Source of the DNA: Bacteroidota bacterium
GTDB lineage: Bacteria; Bacteroidota; Bacteroidia; Chitinophagales; Chitinophagaceae
DNA: 36,741 nucleotides
Assembly: GCA_023418315.1 (NCBI GenBank)
Contig: JAEZZY010000011.1
Coordinates: 1 to 36,741, forward strand
Reading direction: 5' to 3'
Below are positions 33,190 to 36,741 of the stretch, piece by piece. Position 1 is the first letter of the stretch. The number at the start of each line of letters is the position of its first letter. A program made the position numbers and the translations under genes. The notes beneath the pieces are model-generated. The model ran no database searches. It was given only the letters and a program-made list of their open reading frames with translations, and was not told the origin of the DNA.

Positions 33190-33231
33190 AAGACAAATTG
33201 GCGCTTAATTTTACTCAAAAAAGACAAATTG
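33190..33231 (+). repeat. Direct repeat AAGACAAATTG upstream of hsp20
   Basis: Exact copies occupy 33190-33200 and 33221-33231, 31 bp apart (about three helical turns). A shorter copy, AAGACAAAT, lies at 33106-33114. The spacing would suit binding on one face of the DNA. Confidence 0.6.
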
Positions 33232-33324
33232 ACTTAATTAAATTCGGTTTATGGGTCAATATTTCTCGTTTTATAGGTAGGCATTCGGTTTGAATAGGGG
33301 TTATCAAACCAAAAAAATTAAAAA

Positions 33325-33771
33325 ATGATGTACCAAACCAAAAATTTCAACCACAGAATTCCGCATAGCTTAGGCGGTTTTATTGAAGATTTTTTTCAAA
33401 ACGGGAAAGTATTTACGGATGATCTTTGGAATGAAGACAAGATGCACGTGCCGGTAAACATTAAAGAAACCGACAGCAGCTATCAAGTGAGTGTTATCGC
33501 TCCCGGTCTTAATAAAGAAGATATCCATCTGCATCTTGACAAGAATTTGCTGACCATTTCTTTTGAAAGCAAAAAAGAAGAAAACACAGAAGAAAACGGG
33601 AAATTATTGCGCAGCGAATATAAGTTCCGATCTTTTAAAAGGAGCTTTACGTTGAATGATAAAATCAATACAGCCAACATCGAAGCCAAGTATCAAGATG
33701 GAATCTTAAACATTACGCTTCCTAAAAAAGAACTGACAGAGCCGGAAAGCCAAACGATAAAAATCAGCTAA
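33325..33771 (+). CDS. Small heat-shock protein, Hsp20/alpha-crystallin family
   Basis: 148 aa. The alpha-crystallin domain begins around PVNIKETDSSYQVSVIAPGL. It includes YKFRSFKRSFTLND and ends with the family motif YQDGILNITLPKKE. These chaperones hold unfolding proteins in large oligomers without ATP. The N-terminal 45 residues are the variable part. The tandem ATG at 33325 and 33328 gives the start. It is preceded by a 412-bp interval with repeats and converges with the arginine decarboxylase gene. Confidence 0.94.
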   Translation: MMYQTKNFNHRIPHSLGGFIEDFFQNGKVFTDDLWNEDKMHVPVNIKETDSSYQVSVIAPGLNKEDIHLHLDKNLLTISFESKKEENTEENGKLLRSEYKFRSFKRSFTLNDKINTANIEAKYQDGILNITLPKKELTEPESQTIKIS

Positions 33772-33791
33772 GGCAGGCGTGCAACGGTATA

Positions 33792-33827
33792 AAAAAAGCT
33801 ACGAGCAAAAATGTTCGTAGCTTTTTT
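33792..33827. terminator. Bidirectional terminator between hsp20 and the decarboxylase
   Basis: A long stem: AAAAAAGCTACGA (33792-33804) against TCGTAGCTTTTTT (33815-33827), extended inward by three more pairs. A/T runs on both sides make it usable in both directions for the convergent genes. Confidence 0.88.
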
Positions 33828-33843
33828 GTGTAGGAAGAAGAGA

Positions 33844-35256
33844 CTATTTGATATAGCCCAATATTTTTAGCATACTTTGTGGACTTTGCTCTTTTGCATA
33901 GAGCCAGTCTTCCAGCTCGCCGTCTTTGTTTTTTTCCACCACCACATGCTTGGGCGAAGGGATCATACAATGTTTGATGCCGCCATAGCCCGCCAATTGA
34001 TCTTGATAAGCACCGGTATGAAAAAAGCCTATGTAAAGTGGTTCTTGTCCTTTTTCTTTATCCAGCTTAGGAAGAAACACGGCATTGATATGTTCTTCGG
34101 AAGTGTAAAAATCATGGCTGTCGCAGGTAAGCCCGCCGAGGTGCACTTCCTGATATTCTTTGTCCCATTTATTAATGGGCATGAGCAAAAATTTCTCGCC
34201 AATACCCCAGGTATCCGGCAAGGTAGTGATGAACGAGCTGTCTATCATATACCATATTTCACGGTCGTTCTGCATTTTTTCATTGAGGATGGAATAGACT
34301 ACAGCGCCGCTTTCACCTACGGTAAACGAGCCAAATTCGGTATAGATATCCGGCACGTCCACTTTATTTTTTTTGCATACTTTTTTAATGTTCATGATGA
34401 TTTGATTGACCATGTAGTTATAGTCATAGTCAAACCCCAGAGAATGTTTTATAGGGAAGCCGCCGCCTATATTCAGCCCATCCAGCTCCGGGCAAATCTT
34501 TTTCAACTGGCAATAAAGGTTCACTACTTTATTCAGCTCGCTCCAATAATAAATATCATCTTTGATGCCTTTGTTCATGAAAAAATGCAACATCTTCAGT
34601 TGAAAACGTTCGTTACCTTTTATCTTATCCACATAAAACTCCAGTACATCGCGCACACGGATTCCTAACCGTGATGTATAAAAATCAAACGTAGGTTCTT
34701 CTTCGCTGGCTATGCGGATGCCTATTTTCACCGGATCTTTCGCACGGATTGATTTTTTATAATCTTCAAATTCGCTTTTGTTATCTAAAATCGGAATGAC
34801 GTTTTTGAAACCCGAATTGATAAGGTGGGCAATATTGCGCGTATAGGGTCTTGTCTTAAAGCCATTGCAAATGATGTAGGTTTCTTTGGTAATCTTACGT
34901 CGTTTATAGAGCTGTTTGATAATCTCTATATCATAGGCAAAGGAAGTTTCGATGTGGACACCGTGCTTTAAAGTTTCTTCTACAATAAAAGAAAAATGCG
35001 AGCTCTTTGTGCAGTAGCAATAATAATATTTGCCATCATAGCGATGTTTTTTAATGGCATCGTTGAAGAGCTTTTTTGCTTTGTATATCTGGCTACCGAT
35101 CTTAGGCAAGTAGGTAAGCTTAAAGGGCGTGCCGTATTTGTCAATCAGCTTTTTGATGTCCACCCCGTTAAATTCGAGATAATTATCCTTTACCGCGAAG
35201 CCCTCTTGTGGGAAATCAAAGGTTTGTTTTACGAGATCAGTATATGTATTGTTCAT
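33844..35256 (-). CDS. speA: Arginine decarboxylase, PLP-dependent fold III (Bacteroidetes type)
   Basis: 470 aa. A fold-III (alanine racemase-like) barrel begins at YGTPFKLTYLPKIGSQIYKA and binds PLP through the lysine in YYCYCTKSSHF. A Gly-rich phosphate site (LNIGGGFP) and the C-terminal cysteine in LTCDSHDFY follow. The family decarboxylates arginine to agmatine for polyamine synthesis. It is shorter than E. coli SpeA (about 658 aa), matching the compact form common in Bacteroidota. Diaminopimelate or carboxynorspermidine decarboxylase are the alternatives, but those are shorter. It converges with hsp20. The assignment of substrate is by family resemblance. Confidence 0.85.
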   Translation of the reverse strand: MNNTYTDLVKQTFDFPQEGFAVKDNYLEFNGVDIKKLIDKYGTPFKLTYLPKIGSQIYKAKKLFNDAIKKHRYDGKYYYCYCTKSSHFSFIVEETLKHGVHIETSFAYDIEIIKQLYKRRKITKETYIICNGFKTRPYTRNIAHLINSGFKNVIPILDNKSEFEDYKKSIRAKDPVKIGIRIASEEEPTFDFYTSRLGIRVRDVLEFYVDKIKGNERFQLKMLHFFMNKGIKDDIYYWSELNKVVNLYCQLKKICPELDGLNIGGGFPIKHSLGFDYDYNYMVNQIIMNIKKVCKKNKVDVPDIYTEFGSFTVGESGAVVYSILNEKMQNDREIWYMIDSSFITTLPDTWGIGEKFLLMPINKWDKEYQEVHLGGLTCDSHDFYTSEEHINAVFLPKLDKEKGQEPLYIGFFHTGAYQDQLAGYGGIKHCMIPSPKHVVVEKNKDGELEDWLYAKEQSPQSMLKILGYIK

Positions 35257-35281
35257 TAAAGTTTGCGAATGGAATTGCTAA

Positions 35282-35289
35282 CAAAAATA
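35282..35289 (-). promoter_or_regulatory. Candidate -7 element for the decarboxylase gene
   Basis: TATTTTTG on the minus strand, 25 bp before the start codon, fits TAnnTTTG. The -33 box is not clear. Confidence 0.4.
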
Positions 35290-35513
35290 ACAGCCAACAA
35301 ATGTAATTAAACCAGATAATCTGCTGCGTTATTTTTCAAACTTTGGTAAAAAAACTATGCGCGTCCGGTCTTTCTGCAAATAAGCGAGAAATCCCAGCAT
35401 AACCGCAACCATTACAGGCTTTCAACCGTCTTATTAATTTATTCGAAGAAAATTAACCTATATCGAAATAGTTATCGTATTTTAACACCCGATTTTTTAC
35501 AATACTGAAAAAC

Positions 35514-36272
35514 ATGAAAAGACAACATCTCTATTTTCTTTCGATGGTAGCGGCACTGCTGGTATCTGCATGCACCAAAGAAGATAAGGACGGCAGTAAC
35601 AACCAAAGCACTATAGAACAGCCGGAAGATAATAGTGAAAAAGTAACCGGTGAATTTTGGAGTACATTGACCGGAAGTATGGATTTCCCCGGAATGTATA
35701 GCGAAAGCGCATCCGCCTATTTTATGCGTTCCGTTCAAGAAAATATTCTGGTTTTAGCAGACACCGTTTATATAAACCATCTTGGCACGATTGAGGATGC
35801 TGCTGACAACTACCACCATCTGTCGCCTGCTGATGTAAGTACGTTTTTTAGCATGAAGGATTCCTGCATTTGGGAAGTAGTGGACACTACCCATCCGGAA
35901 ATTCCCTCATTCCGGTATAATTTCCGTGTACCTTATCCCAGTATATTGGGGAAAATACCTGATACAGTAACAAGGGCTACCGGTTTTAATATGGATATCA
36001 AAGTGGCGGAAGCAGATTCTATCGTAATAGCTATCAGCGGCGATACACTGAATAGCGGCGGTTTTATCGTTAAAACCGTTTCGCCGGCGCTCAACATCTA
36101 CGGATTTTCCTATAATGAAATAAAATCCATCAGACCGTCTTCCGTATCCGGTACTACGCAGCAAATTGTCATCCAAGCCTATAAAACTACGGTACAAGCG
36201 TTTGAAGGGCGTTATTTCCGCTTTACGAAACAATCTACCTTCAGCGGAAGTGTATGGGTGAAGAAAGGATGA
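35514..36272 (+). CDS. Lipoprotein of unknown function (252 aa)
   Basis: The N-terminus is a lipoprotein signal with lipobox LVSAC (Cys about residue 20). An acidic, Asn/Gln-rich spacer with TKEDKDGS follows, common for surface-exposed lipoproteins of Bacteroidota. The mature part is beta-rich, with strands such as GGFIVKTVSPALNIYGFSY and a C-terminal RYFRFTKQSTFSGSVWVKK. I do not recognise a domain. The gene is preceded by 257 bp without a gene and followed by a clear terminator, so it is probably monocistronic. Confidence 0.75.
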   Translation: MKRQHLYFLSMVAALLVSACTKEDKDGSNNQSTIEQPEDNSEKVTGEFWSTLTGSMDFPGMYSESASAYFMRSVQENILVLADTVYINHLGTIEDAADNYHHLSPADVSTFFSMKDSCIWEVVDTTHPEIPSFRYNFRVPYPSILGKIPDTVTRATGFNMDIKVAEADSIVIAISGDTLNSGGFIVKTVSPALNIYGFSYNEIKSIRPSSVSGTTQQIVIQAYKTTVQAFEGRYFRFTKQSTFSGSVWVKKG

Positions 36273-36304
36273 TGATTTAAAGATTTAAACGAATGAATAG
36301 AAAG

Positions 36305-36334
36305 ACCGTTGTGCGCCTGCAACGGTTTTTTTTT
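36305..36334 (+). terminator. Terminator after the lipoprotein gene
   Basis: ACCGTTG (36305-36311) pairs with CAACGGT (36320-36326), followed by a run of nine T residues. Confidence 0.85.
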
Positions 36335-36639
36335 AGAATATAGCCAAGCTTATGCAATATCGTGAAATTGACCGGCGATAGGTATCTTCTCTTTCAAGCA
36401 AACATAGGGGTACAAAACAGTTGGCAAACCAACTGTAATTCTGCACTGCTCTTAGGGATTATTTCATTGAAATCGGGTTCAATGAATACAGTTTATAAAA
36501 TCCACCCATCATATTTGTGTTTGGGGGAGTAAATAACTCAAAAACATACCGGCAAAACGCTCTATAAAGGGTATCTAAGGATATTTTATTTTCACAATGC
36601 AGTTGTTGCACCACAACTATCCGAAATTTTTTTTAAAAG

Positions 36640-36694
36640 AAAAGTCCCGATTATCTTACTCGTTGCATCAACTAAGCTAACCATTGGGACTTTT
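36640..36694 (-). terminator. Possible terminator of a minus-strand gene beyond the right edge
   Basis: AAAAGTCCC (36640-36648) and GGGACTTTT (36686-36694) form a 9-bp stem with a 37-nt loop. On the minus strand it is followed by CTTTT and further A/T sequence. The large loop makes it weaker than the others. Confidence 0.35.
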
Positions 36695-36741
36695 CAAGAG
36701 GAATAAAAATAATAATCATCCGCTACTTCGACAAATAATTG
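36694..36741 (-). CDS. Possible C-terminal end of a gene running off the right edge
   Basis: On the minus strand a frame open from the window edge reads QLFVEVADDYYFYSS and then stops (TGA at 36694-36696). A hairpin starts immediately after it. Fifteen codons are too few to identify a product, and a chance open frame is possible. Confidence 0.25.
   Translation of the reverse strand, partial: QLFVEVADDYYFYSS

Larger units (their letters stand above)
32913..33324. other. Gene-free interval upstream of hsp20
   Basis: No coding region is supported. It contains a perfect 12-bp palindromic hairpin (33050-33076), direct copies of AAGACAAATTG and AT-rich sequence leading to the heat-shock gene. Confidence 0.6.
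36273..36741. other. Gene-poor right end of the window
   Basis: Contents: the lipoprotein terminator; a 7-bp hairpin with loop CAAA (CAGTTGG/CCAACTG, 36418-36435); and a long-loop inverted repeat at 36640-36694 next to a possible gene end. I see no other gene between 36335 and 36639. Confidence 0.5.

Noticed and set aside
33190..33231. CRISPR-like array upstream of hsp20
   Set aside because: Only two exact copies of an 11-bp word exist, with no regular long repeats or cas genes in the window.
36640..36694. Integron attC-like site at the right end
   Set aside because: The inverted repeat lacks the required RYYYAAC/GTTRRRY core sites, so a terminator is the simpler reading.

Overview
The window looks like a chromosomal segment of a Bacteroidota bacterium, most likely a Chitinophagia/Sphingobacteriia-type lineage. 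Markers for this are GldD, PorQ of the type IX secretion system, a Bacteroidetes-type arginine decarboxylase, MarC, and many upstream boxes resembling the Bacteroidetes -7 element TAnnTTTG. Shine-Dalgarno sequences are largely absent, and GTG/TTG starts are used often. No tools were run; all family calls come from reading motifs and recalled family sequences.

Layout: (1) 1-2.3 kb holds an AT-rich accessory patch: a small unknown gene and a DpnII/MboI-type GATC restriction-modification (R-M) pair. (2) 2.5-5.4 kb holds recF, divergent from pdhA (pyruvate dehydrogenase E1 alpha), then a membrane-anchored TPR protein. (3) 5.5-7.5 kb holds a second R-M pair: a YhdJ/M.EcoKII-like adenine methyltransferase overlapping a putative endonuclease. 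(4) 7.5-17.3 kb is mostly core genome: an exported VOC protein, MarC, pdhB, a lipoprotein, a secreted C1 peptidase, gldD, a cation diffusion facilitator, an SRPBCC/GyrI-like protein and a large glycosyltransferase. (5) 17.35-21.6 kb is a tRNA-Asn gene followed by an apparent 4.2-kb mini-island. The island is bounded by a diverged repeat of the tRNA 3' end and carries a single-chain R-M enzyme and an ORF6N-domain protein. No integrase is recognisable. (6) 21.8-23.9 kb is a cold-shock operon (DEAD-box helicase, CSD protein, CspA-type protein) with a probable long 5' leader. (7) 24-28.6 kb holds porQ, fabI, an MsbA-like ABC exporter and infC, all on the minus strand. (8) 28.7-32.9 kb holds queE, then uppP, anmK and mtgA (undecaprenyl phosphate and peptidoglycan metabolism), and a hypothetical gene. 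(9) 33.3-36.3 kb holds hsp20, an arginine decarboxylase and a lipoprotein. The right edge may contain the end of another minus-strand gene.

The most notable content is three unrelated R-M systems within about 21 kb, one of them in a tRNA-associated island. I do not see a convincing, wholly new multi-gene system. The best leads are the tRNA-Asn mini-island with its ORF6N gene and internal 25-bp palindrome, and the YhdJ-like methyltransferase coupled to an endonuclease-like partner.
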